DNA from: Patiria miniata
Lineage: Eukaryota > Echinodermata > Asteroidea > Valvatida > Asterinidae
Reading direction: 5' to 3'
Length of the DNA stretch: 64,000 nucleotides
Assembly: GCF_015706575.1 (NCBI RefSeq)
Contig: NW_024037058.1
Location: 13,971,547 to 14,035,546 of the forward strand
Part shown: positions 13,801-23,174 of the stretch, in pieces
Numbering within the stretch: position 1 is the stretch's first letter
Layout of the letters: each line of letters begins with the position of its first letter
Notes under the pieces: generated by a model
The model's database searches: none
The model's input: only the letters and a program-made list of their open reading frames with translations
What the model was told of the DNA's origin: nothing
Translations under genes and position numbers: made by a program

Positions 13801-16800
13801 GGGGAAATGCGAAGGATCTGATGTCCGGTGATAGTAAGTTCATTTCCTGTGCCAAAGAGTGGCTGAATTTCACAATGGCATCGCCGAATATACCCACGAT
13901 GTGTGAGCAGTGGATCTGCTATGACTGTATCGTACTGTACAGGGTCCACTGTACTAATTCAAGCCCCATTGAAAACAGTGTAAAATCAACAAAGTTCAGG
14001 GCCAAGTAACATGCAAGCCAACATCACTGGGGTTTCTGAAACAAAAATTAAATTATTGTCTTGTATTTCATCTTTTCATTTCTTTTCAATTTTACGTACA
14101 TTAGCCAATTACATTTTTAAATATTCACACCCAAATAAAATCACCTCCCGAAAAGTGATAGTTCCCAAGCCTGAATGTAGCCATTTGAAGAGTGGCACCC
14201 TTCCACTTTCACAGGCAAATAGGACCCATTTTTCCATCCGTGATTTTATCAAGCCTGCCCTCAGATGGAAGCCCCAAAACCAGGGAGTTGATCCTTGGGT
14301 ATATTTAAACAATTCCACCGTTTTTAAAGCCAAACGGTCTCCGTTTTCAAAAGAAATTGTGGGGGCACTTTTTATGCTAATCAGCTGGCGTAGAAATTCT
14401 CGCTTGAATTAGTTCAGTGCACCCTACAGTACTACTACTACATCATGCACTACCGGCGCATGTAAACATGGTAAACAAGGCAGTCCGGCCGGCCGATCTC
14501 ACCCGTGGCGGTTTTTATAGATAGTAAACGTCTCGGTGCTCCGAGAAAACGCAAACCAGACACTTCAGCTGAGACCCAGATTTCTTCATCGAAAAAGCTC
14601 CGGGCAAAGTTCAAGTTTCTTTTAATTGCCTATCTACATAACTGTGTCATGCTGCACACAAACTCAACCAGGATTTTGATTTCGATGAAAACCTCTATTC
14701 AAGGACAAGCTGCAACAGTACAACAAGCAGAACTTCCGTTGGAGGTAGGCCTACATGTCATTATAATGAAGTCGATTGTGTATCTATGTGCCCCCAAAAA
14801 AGAACCAAAAAATCCATGTTTGGGTTTAATTGTCTTGAATTAAGGGTAAGGTTAGGTTTTAATTTCTTTGAGGGAAACTGGGGTGACACAACGATAAAAA
14901 CGCAATGCGAAAACAAAGCTGGTGGTCACCACGATGCACCGTGAATGCACAGAACCGCATCGATTTGGATGGCGTCAACTAAAAATGCATAGGAAAATTT
15001 TATTTTCTTGCAAAAGATACCATTCAAAATGATAACAGATTCCTGGCTATTGGACTGTTGGGTACGTCACTTGTTTACCGAATGGTTCTTGGACTTTACT
15101 TTCCTTTTAGAAAAATTCTCTTAAGTCAATGAAGAAAAATGTCTTCAATGACAAATAGATCTTATTTGAAAAACCCAGTAAAAAAGGGTGCACAAGATTG
15201 GATGAGAACTTTGATGTAGTGATAACATTTACTTGAAGTTGTATCAGCACGACTAGTTAGCATTTGACATTATAATGAAAATAATGAGTAACTCTAGATT
15301 TCAAAACTACATAATTGTATCCTTCTGTTCATTAGTGTTGGTTTTATTCATTTTAATTCTTTTCAATTATTAAAAATTAGTTCCAGTAAAAAAGGCAAAT
15401 TCTGTGAATTTTAACAGTGAGACTAGCCACATATGACAAGCCAAATCACTCTCTTTAATGTGTAAGCATACAAAATAGCATGAGTTACGGTTTTGTTTTC
15501 TTTTTTATTGATATACATGCAAACATTTTTCGGTGCTAATCAATGTATCAATAAATGAAAAGCTGAAATTTTCTTTGACAAAAGACTGATCTTCAGGCTT
15601 TTCTCCTAACCAAGATGGCTGTTTTGATTAGGTAGCAAATAAATGTACAATGGTTGATTTTTGAAATTATTAAACCAGACTCTGACTTCTATCTGATGGT
15701 CCTTTGATTTATAATTGTATTTAAAGCCTGTTTCATTCCAAAAAAGGGTGGTCTTTCTTACAATTAGAAGGTTCTTTAGGTGACGTACCTGGTTCACCAC
15801 AGCAGATCCAGAGGGTTTGGGGGGCATAGCACCCATTTTTTTTTTTTTTTTTTTAATATGCGTTAGTTTGCTTTGTTTAAAGGGACATGTCTTGTCTGCT
15901 TTCCTGTTTCTTCTGCTGGTTACATGTACCGGTATTTATTTACTCTAAAGACACCTCATTTTGGGCACCCCCTCACTTTCATTAATGATGAGCTTGTTCC
16001 ACCACTGCATGATAAACCTTCAAAATAATTGCATTGTTATATGCTGCCAAATAAGTTAGATTACAGTGAAATATTTTTTGGAAGAGGGACTGTGGTGATA
16101 TCTACCAGATGAGAAAACAAAAGGTCATGTTCTGTGTGACCCAATTGCCAATGTACATAAAAGATATTTTTTAACTCTAAAATCTCCTGGGTCAGATTGA
16201 CCCAGAATCTGAATCCAAATTTGCTCAGTCCTTTTCTGGGTAAAAAAAATACACATTTAGTCAAAATGACCGAGAAACATGTCTTTTTTTTACTCCAAAG
16301 GGGTCATTTATGACTCCAAAAGGGGTCAATTTTTGACCCGGAAAATCTGAATCCAAATTTGCTCAGTCCTTTTCTGGGTAAAAAAAATACACATTTAGTC
16401 AAAATGACCGAGAAACATGTCTTTTTTTTTACTCCAAAGGGGTCATTTATGACTCCAAAAGGGGTCAATTTTTGACCCGGAAAAGGACTGAGCAGACTGA
16501 GTCTGACCCAGGAGTTTCTAGAGTGTAGGATGTGACAAGCTATAGTGCTGTACGTGCGTAGTTTTGAAATTGGAAGTGCCAACGCAAGGCCTCAAACCGG
16601 AAAATGTGGGTTTTTAGCATACATACATGTACATGTACATGTACATGTACATAACATTGGCAAAGTTTGAAGAAGTGTAAAAAAAAAACTGCAGCATATT
16701 TGCTGGAGAACTTTTGACATAGTGTTTGTGATGTACTGAACCCCACATATGTGCATTAAAAAAGTAGACCCAGTGTTGCTGGAACGAAACTCATTTTACA

Positions 16801-19800
16801 GCCGGTTTTTGAGTTTCAGCTGATGGCCTATAACAACAGACAAGGCAGGTTCATAAATTTCCAGACCTCTCAAAGTTTATTGTGTTATGTTTGACTTTCG
16901 ATACAATATGAGTTGCTACTCACAGGTTTAGGGACACACAGCACGATTACCTATATTTAAAATCTACCTTAACTAATGTACCAAATTCAGCAGTAACAAA
17001 TAAGATCAATATTAAATTTAGAATGACCGCCAGCCAACGCCTACAAAGGTCATTAACATCAAAGACCATGCCGTTACATTTTGTCATATATTTCCGACTT
17101 GGGTGCGACATGCGAATCATACTACTATACAGCAGGTTTACTGTGACATTATGATGCTATGGAAAAGGGTTGTCTGAAACATCAAAAAGAAATATGAAAT
17201 GCGTAGGGCCTATCCGTAGAGGGGAAGGGTGGTTGGAACCACTTCAAATGTCATGCGTACGGGGGAGGTGGGTCTAAAAAGTCGGCATTTCGGACGTAAG
17301 TACTTTGGGTGAAGCACAGTGATAATTTTTTAGAAACTCAAAATCTCAGTGGGGGGGGGGGGGGACGACAAGTTTTCATGGGGGGGCTGTCGCCCCCGCC
17401 CCCCACGCCCACCCCCCCCCCCCCCCCCGTGGCTACGCCACTGGTGAAGAGGCCTTCCACAACCCCATAGTTTCCCAAGATCTAAAAGCGTCTGTAAACG
17501 TTGCCTTCGTACCTGTCAGAAGGTCGGCAAGTCGGGTTTCCACCTCGAACTGAACCTCCAGGTACTTAGGAACAAAGAGACCATATCCATACACAATGAG
17601 GACCGCCCCAGCTTGCGACAGGCACGTCAGCATGCAGTCACGGTTTTTCAACACCTTCCACAACGTCAACAAAGTACCTGTTTGGGGATATTATTATCAC
17701 GAAATAATATGTCAAAGAAGTGGGCGGATGAAAAAGTTGCATGGTATTACAGGTGGTAAATTTCATTTGCTTAGAGGTGTTCATGTGACGCTTTTCAGAA
17801 GTTCATGTATGAGCAAGTTCGAGCGAGGAGTTTTAGTCGACTAGTGGTTTATATTTGATGTAACTTACACCTAGTAACGCGGGAACGCCTCTAGTCAAAC
17901 AATGGTCAAAGACGGAGTTCGCCGTTATGCTTTATGTATGCGCGCAGGTATTGGTATCCAGCGATGTGCAACCGTGCCCCATGTATGGTCCAAACATCCT
18001 TCGGTCGAGTTGTCATTTTCTATGCCCGAACATGCTCTTTTTATTAATACATATTATTGAGTACATGAGCTTTATCGTTCTCAGAGTTGTTTGAATATTC
18101 CGCTACTGTATAAGGCACACACAAAAATAGTCGGTCTCTGGTCAGACCGAAGTTCTGGAATTGATGCGGCGACGCGGGTTTTTTTTTTTTTGGTGGCTTT
18201 TTTTTTTCAAGCTTGTATTGTACAGACAAGGTGTGTCCTCATTATACATTGGTGTCCTCCATAATTTGCCTTGGTGCCCTTTATCATTTGCCTTGGTGCA
18301 ATTTCCCCATTCCTTGGTGCTCCTTGGTACAAACATTTGTGGAGGCGCGACAATAGAGGGCGCTGTTGTAGCTTCCGTGTTAATTTGAAGGGGAAAAAAG
18401 GTCGACGCGCATGATTAAAATCGACGCATGCGCTGACCAGAGACCGAGTATTTTTTTGGCCTTACAGCACAACATGAACAGGAGGAAGCGCAACTCTGTG
18501 CACAAGGTAGGTCATGTACACACGGATCTCTCCGTATGGTTCGTGTGTGTGACGTAATAGAAACTTAAACCACGCCCACTGCCCACGGAGTAGCATTGAA
18601 ACCATTGGAGCAGCCTCGACTCCATGGGCGCGTGCGCATTCCTTCACTAACTTTAAGATCGCGCGAGATATTATGGGAACCAACATGGTGCAGCAAGATC
18701 GTACCCATGGAAACGAGGTTGTCATTGGAACCGAAAGTAAAACAAAGTGACTACCGAGTTCAGCTAACGAACATTAAAAATAGCCAGCGCGTACTGACAC
18801 TCGGTCCAGCATGGAGGCATAGATATCAAAAGAATCTGCATAGAGGGCACCATTTTTCTAGTGCGTGGGTCAAAAGTTGCATGACGCGCGCACCTTCATT
18901 CCCGTAGGTTTGAGTTTGTGTTACAGAACAAAAAGATGTCCACATAATGCAGGTTGTGTTGACGTTATGTGGACTAAGCCGTGTCCACAATACGTTTCGC
19001 CCTCTCTGGAAAACAGGTTTAGAGGCATTTTCGGGTTAGGGTTATCTGTCGCAGAATGAAGAGACACATTTAAGGAAAAATGTGGGGTTGAAGGAGTTTT
19101 TACAGTTGAAGTTAAGTTATTTTTATACCGAGTAAAACAAACATGGGTGTACGCAAGCGAGTTCTTATGCCCCTTAGGGCAAACAAGTCTCCGGTTTCTG
19201 GTATGTAGCTTGCCAAAAAGTGGTGCGGCGACGCGGCTTATTTTTTTTTTACCTGACTTTTTTGCTTCAAATGTCGGCTGATGACTGCAAATGGTGTCTG
19301 ACTAAACTTAGTGCAAATATATGGGAGTCCAGAGAGGCCACATAAAGCTTATTCTCGATCATAACCCCATCTAAAAACACGTTAAAATTGTGCAGCAGCA
19401 GGATTCCAGTCAAACCAGTGAGTTTGGCGGTTTTGAGACATCATCTTTCATTGAAAAAAAAACTTTTTCATTTTGTTGAAAACTTTTTCATTTTGTTGTG
19501 TAAAACTGTTGTGTAAAAAAATTGTGTCATTTCTGCCCAATATTGAGCAAAATGAAAATTTCGCTTGTACCTCCTACTTGTGTCAAATGTGTTACACATG
19601 AAAAGGGTAAAATAGTACCCAACATTGACTACAAGTCCCTGCAGCACAGGCAAAGAGTTCAAATCATGGTGTTATTACCCAAGTGATGGGTTAAAGAAAC
19701 TGGATTTACCCCACGGCTGTGTAACAATTATTTCATTGTACACGTTGAAGAGTAGAATTTACCATGACATTAGTAAAATGTTACCACTGTGTGGGGTAAA

Positions 19801-22800
19801 CTGACGCACGTGACAACGTTTACCCAATATTGTGCACGCGTCATCACTCATGTACAAAATGGCCGCCGCTTGTGAGACCTTCAACAATTTGGGGATTTTG
19901 ATGACGTGATTTCTTTGTTCCAGGTAAGTCATTGAAATGAATTTCAGTGTTGTTTCCTCCAAATGGGATGCTGATGTATGAGGATTAATATCAGGGAGAT
20001 TAGAGAAGTAACATGCTTATTTTTTGGACATTTATGTGCAACTTGGACATCACGGCTCTGCCAACCACGATTCCATGCACATGATGCATACGTTTCATGT
20101 ACCGTATAGTGAGTGTTCTCAGATCTAGAAACACGATTAAGTGACTGACATTTGGGAAATTGTTTTTGAATGAGTTGATTGAGGGAAATTCTATAGCACC
20201 CCTGCCCATCATTTAGCCCACGTTCCTCGTAATAGTTCTTATGCATCAGCACCATATTTGGGGAATATCATCTTATTCATTTTACTGACTTTCCAACCCA
20301 GGACTCAGTTATTGAAAATCCCTGGCGAGTGCTGTCTCTAGCAGGCAATCCACATTACAGAGTTCAAAGTTGAATAAAACCGCAAGGATCAATAACAAAG
20401 GTACACAACAACTAATTCAAAAACAACCCAAGTGATGGGTAAATTTAGAACCCAACAGTGCATGGTAAAAATTAGAACCCAATATCTGGGTAAGAAACTG
20501 ACACAACACTTGGGTAAAAGGAGGGTTGGGTAAAGTTTACCCAATAATTGAGTAAAAAGGGAACATGGTCGTCACATGGGTAAACTTTTTTACCCAATTT
20601 GTTGTGCAAACACGTAACACAATTATGGGTATAAGTTACACTGAAATGGGTACTTTTCTGCACTTTAGCTGTTGTGTAAAAAAAAGTACACAAGTTGACG
20701 ACCATGTTCCCTTTTTACTCTCGAAAAGGTAGTAATTTTACCCAATATTGAGCAACTATTTTTTAGAGTGTACGATGGTGTAGCCGTGCGTTATGCACGT
20801 GGATTGTTCACTTTCGTTTTGACGGGGACTTTACTGAATAGAGTCTGGTGACTGTACATAGAAATTTCTTTGAATAAAAGTCGAATCGTTCATTCATGTG
20901 CACTTGTTATACAAAGCAGGGGCAGTGGCTCAAGGATATCCAGTCAACTTGCACAAAGTGTGCAAGAACGCGACTTGAATGCTTTTATGTGTCCACAATA
21001 CAACGACGCTTTTTAGTGATTTCACTGTGTGACACAGTGAGAAATTTTGGAATCATAGGCCTAATGGCGTCGTGGAATCATAGGCCTAATGCTAGGGGGG
21101 TCTTGCGTACGACTTTCTGTACTTTGGTACTGTTGTTTCCAGGACAATCGTGTGTACGGTAACCCGACGTACCAAGATTTTTAAAGACGAAATTGCCGAC
21201 CTCAAACTTGTTAGTGCCATAAAACGATCGAAATTTTAAAACACTGAAAATTCTGAATGGCCCCTGAGCTTAATATTTTGACCACTAGTTATCACTATGT
21301 CTCCAACAAAATTACTGGGTTTTTTCCAAATAAAATGCTGGGCGTGTTGAGAAAGAAAAAACCTTGGATTCAGTTGTTTCGAGGGTTTTTTTTATTTTAT
21401 TTTTAATTTAATTGTATACATGTAGTTTCCATGGTGTACAGTGAGGATGGTCCATAATCAACTAATTTTGCTTGGACGGTTATTTACTTGCCATGGATCA
21501 TCAGGAGTTCAAAGCTGTAATCAGTGCAAACATGGGAACACCATAGCTGCAAGCTTCTGCATCATTAAGGCCAAAAAAAGTCTCCGGTTTCTGGTATGCG
21601 CACGCACCACTTTTTGGGCAAGCTCCATACCAGAAACCGGATACTTTTTTGGCCTAACCATGTTTGGTCACTGTAAAATAAACAAAATGTTGTCATTACC
21701 TCTTAGCGTCTTTCTTTTGGGGAACTGTGTCCTACTCTCGTTTTCTCGGTCACCTTCATCTCCATTGACAAGTTCCCTGCCGTCCACGTAGGTACGGGAG
21801 TGTCTCATCAATTTGGGAAATCCAAAGAAAGGCAACGCTGGTAACATGTACAAGACGGCAGCAAGGAGGTAGCCCAGCCACCAGGCTCCCACCCACGCTC
21901 GGTCACTGGGAGACACGGGCAATGCTGAGGAGGGGATTCTGTAGAAGTCCACCCACAGACCAAGAGATGCCGCAGCCACGAAGATTCCTGCCACTGGTGA
22001 CAAGCCACTCACAGCACCCCAGACACCTGATAAAAAAAAAAGAATGATGATTGGAAAGAAAGATGAAAGTAGTAATCCCAGAAGACATTTTCATAAAAGG
22101 TGGCCTCGTGGTTTAAAGGCACTGGATTCACGGTCTGTGGGTAAAGCTGCCGGTTGTGTGTTCGGGTCCAGCCTGGGGCCATGGTGCGTGTGCCCTTGGG
22201 CAAGGTACTTTGTCACTCATTGCTTCTCTCCACCCAGGAGTAAATTGGTACCTGCGCGGGCAGAGATGATTATTGTGATTGAATGGGCTTCCTTGCGCCT
22301 AACATTTTCATGGGTAACAATAATGTAAAGCGCTTTAATCTTAGTTAAAAGCGCTATATATATATATATATAGGAACCATGATTATTATTATTATTATCA
22401 CACCATTAAATAGTAGCATACTGAAGAAAACATAACCCAGTCGGTTGTATTATAGCTACAGTTAAAATCGTTGATAGGTTTCAGTCCATAATGAAATTCA
22501 AACATACCTATATAAAAGGCTGTACTTCTTGGAGTTGTATTTTCAGAGATGTATGTTTGCACTGTTGGAGCGATGATCATGACACATGCACCTTGAAGTA
22601 AAGTGCTTAACAGCATAATGTAGAAAGCAACCAGATTGGGAGACACGTTCTCAGCCATCTGGTCATCAGTGCAGTGCTCTGCCTCCGTCTGCTCTCCCAT
22701 GCACAGCATCTTTATCTGCTGAAACGCATTTGCTGTGTCGTTGCCAGTCTCGAACCCTTCAGGAACGTATGGATCTTGAATGAATTGTGGGATGGTTTCT

Positions 22801-23174
22801 GTAGCAACCGCAAGACCACTCATCAGGGAACAAATTCCCAATAGGCGGGGTCGATTAGTGTCCGGCTTACTGAAGAACAAGATCAGGCACACGTTTCCAA
22901 TGACTCCGCCTACACAAAAGGCTGATAATAACAAGCCCACCTGACTGAGGCTGAACTGATACCGATGTTCAGTGGTGGTTACCGTTCCCTGGATCACCCC
23001 GACCACAAAAGTATCGGCGAAGTAGAACATGCTGGCAACGACAACGAAGAAGGCCGGCCGTGCGAAGCGTTGAAGACACGGTGGTCTGAGAGAGAAATAT
23101 CTGCACTCCGGAGCATCTTCGCCTTTGGTAGTAAGATTATGCTTGGGTTCTTCAACGACCATTGTTGACGACAT
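155..23174 (-). CDS. SLCO: Organic anion transporter polypeptide (OATP/SLCO family), 8 coding exons
   Basis: Plasma-membrane solute carrier; family members exchange amphipathic organic anions (bile salts, steroid conjugates, hormones, drugs) independently of sodium. Joining 23174-22508, 22026-21700, 17677-17513, 7948-7747, 7599-7467, 6479-6283, 3084-3023 and 402-155 gives 2001 bases (666 residues and a stop), all junctions GT/AG with matching phases. Seen: hydrophobic segments near 40-60, 77-101, 110-127 and 181-205; a conserved RPR near 108-110; the OATP signature DRAWVGAWWLGYL at 264-276; and an extracellular Kazal-like loop with ten cysteines (462, 466, 468, 477, 488, 492, 503, 505, 530, 534), the family's number. 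Length is typical (about 640-720). The ATG at 23174 is chosen as the first in frame before the first membrane segment; TATAG directly before it may be a splice acceptor, implying a non-coding upstream exon. No poly(A) signal is seen before the left edge. Subfamily and substrate cannot be assigned. Confidence 0.93.
1475..1560 (+). mobile_element. Fragment related to the hAT-type MITE at 60193
   Basis: The segment around TTGGATTCTAGATGCTCTG and the following TGGTCACTTT stretch matches the interior of the element at 60193-60488 at most positions. Termini are not recognisable here, so this is a fragment. Confidence 0.5.
1832..1865. repeat. Poly-C / (CT)n microsatellite
   Basis: A run of C followed by about 12 CT dinucleotides; simple low-complexity repeat. 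Confidence 0.9.
2325..2610 (+). pseudogene. LINE (RTE/Jockey-like) reverse transcriptase 3' end, decayed
   Basis: Translation reads RVTKENLRKKSRVQDIIKTI, then KWRWAGHLARRCDNRWT, a run of K/R/G residues (GRQNRR), then after an in-frame stop RDGLTTHSGIAWQQTAQDSSRW. This order (VQDII, WAGHxAR, DNRWT, GRxxRRW, W..AQDxxxW) is the conserved C-terminus of non-LTR endonuclease/reverse-transcriptase proteins. The fragment lacks the catalytic domains and carries at least one stop. It sits inside a transporter intron. Confidence 0.75.
3023..3084 (-). CDS. SLCO: SLCO coding exon 7 (62-base mini exon)
   Basis: Acceptor TTTGTTTAG|ATGCG, donor GATCG|GTGAGT. Together with the last base pair of exon 6 it reads RCVSSEDRPVALGILNVAGLI, matching the conserved RCVxxEDKSxALG segment of OATPs. 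Phase 2 in, phase 1 out fits both neighbours exactly, which rules out a chance match. Confidence 0.93.
3149..5650. repeat. Degenerate tandem array with 16 CRE palindromes (TGACGTCA)
   Basis: Lies in SLCO intron 6. Perfect TGACGTCA octamers begin at 3295, 3454, 3602, 3613, 3751, 4234, 4387, 4553, 4923, 5053, 5322, 5333, 5466, 5596, 5616 and 5627, with near matches between (for example 3911, 4903, 5207). Cluster-to-cluster spacing is mostly 130-165 bases. Units also share CAACCAAATCGGA, TAGGCCTT, CACCTTTAATGTGACG and TAACACATCCC blocks; some alternate with a variant containing GTTGAAGAAAAACGTGTACA. It is therefore an old tandem repeat, not chance. TGACGTCA is the known full-site for CREB/ATF factors; whether it acts as such here is inference. 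Confidence 0.8.
5780..5875. repeat. Purine-rich simple repeat (GAA/GTA-rich, about 21-base unit)
   Basis: Repeats of AGAAGTAGAAG and GTAGAAGAAGGAGAATAAG spaced 21 bases (5803 and 5824). It produces a poly-Leu/Ser reading on the minus strand that should not be taken for a protein. Confidence 0.85.
6283..6479 (-). CDS. SLCO: SLCO coding exon 6
   Basis: 197 bases. It starts with EYGDCSC and supplies the last four loop cysteines (503, 505, 530, 534), then a membrane segment (about 535-556). Donor ATTCG|GTAACT, phase 2. The acceptor was chosen at CCCGAAG|GAATAT because EQ-EYGDCSC has the normal family spacing. An in-frame alternative acceptor 54 bases upstream (CCAAAG|CAAGG) would add 18 residues that family members lack. 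Confidence 0.86.
6641..7075. mobile_element. MITE with roughly 45-base imperfect terminal inverted repeats
   Basis: The left end TAGACCTGTTACACCC, followed by AACTGTG and CCAACTATGGCTCAT, is mirrored by the right end, whose reverse complement starts TAGGTCTGTTACACCCCA and also continues to CCAACTATGGCTCAT. About 435 bases, no credible coding capacity. Lies in SLCO intron 5, between exons 5 and 6. Confidence 0.75.
7467..7599 (-). CDS. SLCO: SLCO coding exon 5 (Kazal-like loop)
   Basis: 133 bases; acceptor CTTCAG|CCACC, donor GAGCAG|GTGCGT. Encodes residues 454-498 with six cysteines spaced CxxxCxC-x8-C-x10-CxxxC, the core of the extracellular Kazal-like domain between TM9 and TM10. The motif SPVCDGHGTTYFSACHAGC is characteristic. 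Confidence 0.94.
7747..7948 (-). CDS. SLCO: SLCO coding exon 4
   Basis: 202 bases, phase 1 in and phase 2 out; acceptor ATCAG|GTTGTC, donor AAAG|GTATGC. Encodes GxxxAPAYAIGYMLAGSLVKRF and the following membrane segments (residues 387-453). The glycine-rich helix followed by VKRF is typical of OATPs. It is separated from exon 3 by a 9.6 kb intron. Confidence 0.92.
8000..8943. other. SLCO intron 3, part without recognisable features
   Basis: AT-rich intronic sequence; I see no gene or clear repeat here. Confidence 0.4.
8944..9370. repeat. Tandem duplication, 217-base unit x2
   Basis: Both units begin GCTGGCCAGCAGGGC (8944 and 9161) and end ATCAAAAGTTGCT. They differ at only a handful of positions, so the duplication is fairly recent. 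Intronic, no coding potential. Confidence 0.9.
9580..10033. other. SLCO intron 3, unremarkable
   Basis: Nothing recognised apart from short alternating CG runs near 9912-9922 and a short TACGTA-rich stretch near 9875. Confidence 0.4.
10037..10416. mobile_element. PIF/Harbinger-type MITE, subfamily 2, TTA target duplication
   Basis: Flanked by TTA at 10034-10036 and 10417-10419. The left end GGCCAAAAAAAATA then TCTCTGGTCAGACC is mirrored by a right end with CTGACCAGAGACCG, a T-run and GCC. A TWA target duplication with GGCC-type ends is typical of PIF/Harbinger elements. 380 bases, non-coding, with an internal T-run. A sister copy lies at 18121-18461. Confidence 0.8.
10420..11643. other. SLCO intron 3, unremarkable
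   Basis: AT-rich intronic DNA with short T-runs; no gene, RNA or element recognised. Confidence 0.4.
11644..11940. mobile_element. Possible MITE fragment beginning with the GCCCGGTTCATACT terminus
   Basis: Starts AGCCCGGTTCATACTAG like the palindromic MITE family at 12771. CAAGGCGTTGGG near the left is mirrored by CCCAACGCCTTG near 11912. Between them lie GTAC-rich and TACATG tandem repeats (about 11816-11892). The right terminus is not recognisable. Confidence 0.45.
12771..12950. mobile_element. Palindromic MITE, family M1 (GCCCGGTTCATACT ends), copy a
   Basis: Ends GGCTAGGTTCATACTCG and (reverse-complemented) AGCCCGGTTCATACTTC; the interior is nearly self-complementary and dominated by GCGAAAGCG / CGCATTCGC motifs. 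About 180 bases. Other copies lie at 31831, 33850, 34651, 42071 and 60521. Confidence 0.85.
12951..16171. other. SLCO intron 3, long stretch without clear features
   Basis: No host gene recognised. A short reading frame near 14505-14620 (+) has a basic, Ser-rich composition (RKRKPDTSAETQISSSKKLR) that could be a remnant of a transposon protein, but I cannot assign it. A T-run lies at 15838-15855. Confidence 0.35.
16172..16528. mobile_element. MITE with ACTCTAAAATCTCCTGGGTC ends and an internal 138-base duplication
   Basis: Left ACTCTAAAATCTCCTGGGTC is mirrored by the right end, whose reverse complement is ACACTCTAGAAACTCCTGGG. A 138-base segment beginning AATCTGAATCC occurs at 16206 and again at 16344, almost identical. 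No coding capacity. Confidence 0.8.
16529..17317. other. SLCO intron 3, left of exon 3
   Basis: Contains a short TACATG tandem run (16622-16652); nothing else recognised. Confidence 0.4.
17322..17443 (-). mobile_element. G/C-run element with GTGGCGTAGCCAC end, minus orientation
   Basis: Long G and C homopolymer runs around GACGACAAG and CTGTCGCCCCC, ending CGTGGCTACGCCACTG. The reverse complement matches 32364-32472 (GCAGTGGCGTAGCCACGGGG ... CACTGAAATTTTGAG). A dispersed repeat; class not determined. Confidence 0.65.
17513..17677 (-). CDS. SLCO: SLCO coding exon 3
   Basis: 165 bases, phase 1 at both ends; acceptor AACAG|GTACTT, donor GACAG|GTACGA. Encodes residues 332-386, including the loop and membrane segment before the conserved LLTGG turn (the second G comes from the next exon). 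The pattern VPKYLEVQF matches the family's MPKFLESQF-type motif. Confidence 0.92.
18121..18461. mobile_element. PIF/Harbinger-type MITE, subfamily 2, second copy
   Basis: Shares CGGTCTCTGGTCAGACCGAA at the left, GTGTCCTCCATAATTTGCC inside, and GCTGACCAGAGACCGAGTAT plus TTGGCC at the right with the copy at 10037. TTA follows the right end at 18462-18464; the left terminus is worn. Lies in SLCO intron 2, between exons 2 and 3. Confidence 0.8.
18465..19176. other. SLCO intron 2, unremarkable
   Basis: No gene or clear repeat seen. Confidence 0.4.
19177..19480. mobile_element. PIF/Harbinger-type MITE, subfamily 1, right end lost
   Basis: Left end CAAGTCTCCGGTTTCTGGTA then AAAAAGTGGTGCGGCGACGC matches the full copy at 52489-52858 nearly base for base to TTTTTCATTTTG, after which it changes into unrelated sequence. 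TTA at 19174-19176 precedes it. Confidence 0.75.
19490..20770. mobile_element. Foldback repeat region with GGGTAAA/TTTACCC units
   Basis: Many short units of the type CACTTGGGTAAA and TACCCAATATTGAG on both strands; the right border is CTATTTTTTAGAGTGTA, similar to the ends of the MITE at 16172. An inverted pair (GTAAAAAGGGAACATGGTCG at about 20552 and its complement at about 20700) forms a long stem. Non-coding composite of MITE-like units. Confidence 0.5.
20771..21565. other. SLCO intron 2, unremarkable
   Basis: A short repeat ATCATAGGCCTAATG occurs twice near 21050-21090. Nothing else seen. Confidence 0.4.
21569..21654. mobile_element. Short PIF/Harbinger-type MITE, subfamily 1, TAA target duplication
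   Basis: 86-base near-perfect hairpin: GGCCAAAAAAAGTCTCCGGT at the left and ACCGGATACTTTTTTGGCC at the right, flanked by TAA on both sides (21566-21568, 21655-21657). An internally deleted relative of the 370-base copy at 52489. Only 45 bases from SLCO exon 2, just past its donor. Confidence 0.88.
21700..22026 (-). CDS. SLCO: SLCO coding exon 2 (OATP signature)
   Basis: The acceptor has a long T-run ending in ATCAG|GTGTC and the donor is AGAG|GTAATG; phase 1 at both ends, 327 bases. It carries the family signature DRAWVGAWWLGYL (residues 264-276) at the extracellular border of TM6, then a charged cytosolic loop (about 295-331) rich in Glu, Asp and Arg. This exon identifies the family most firmly. 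Confidence 0.94.
22101..22373 (+). mobile_element. tRNA-derived SINE
   Basis: The head GTGGCCTCGTGGTTTAAAGG (A-box-like) and GTGTTCGGGTCCAGCC (B-box-like) is followed by the CCCTTGGGCAAGGTACTTTG and CACCCAGGAGTAAATTGGTA body and an AAAGCGCTTTAA tail, then (AT)n and (ATT)n runs to about 22400. This architecture is known from SINE families of echinoderms and other deuterostomes. Located in SLCO intron 1. Confidence 0.8.
22355..22400. repeat. (AT)n and (ATT)n microsatellites at the SINE tail
   Basis: Simple TA and TTA repeats directly after the SINE 3' end. Confidence 0.85.
22508..23174 (-). CDS. SLCO: SLCO coding exon 1 (residues 1-222)
   Basis: Encodes the cytosolic N-terminus and the first four membrane segments. 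The donor reads ATAG|GTATGT, leaving phase 1. Potential N-glycosylation sites NDT (145), NVS (176) and NTT (212); those at 145 and 176 fall in the predicted extracellular loop between segments 3 and 4. A second in-frame ATG lies four codons downstream of the chosen one and is an alternative start. Confidence 0.92.

Noticed and set aside
14505-14843. 112-residue plus-strand frame as a gene
   Set aside because: Only the first 35 residues look protein-like (basic, Ser-rich); no splice partner or family recognised.
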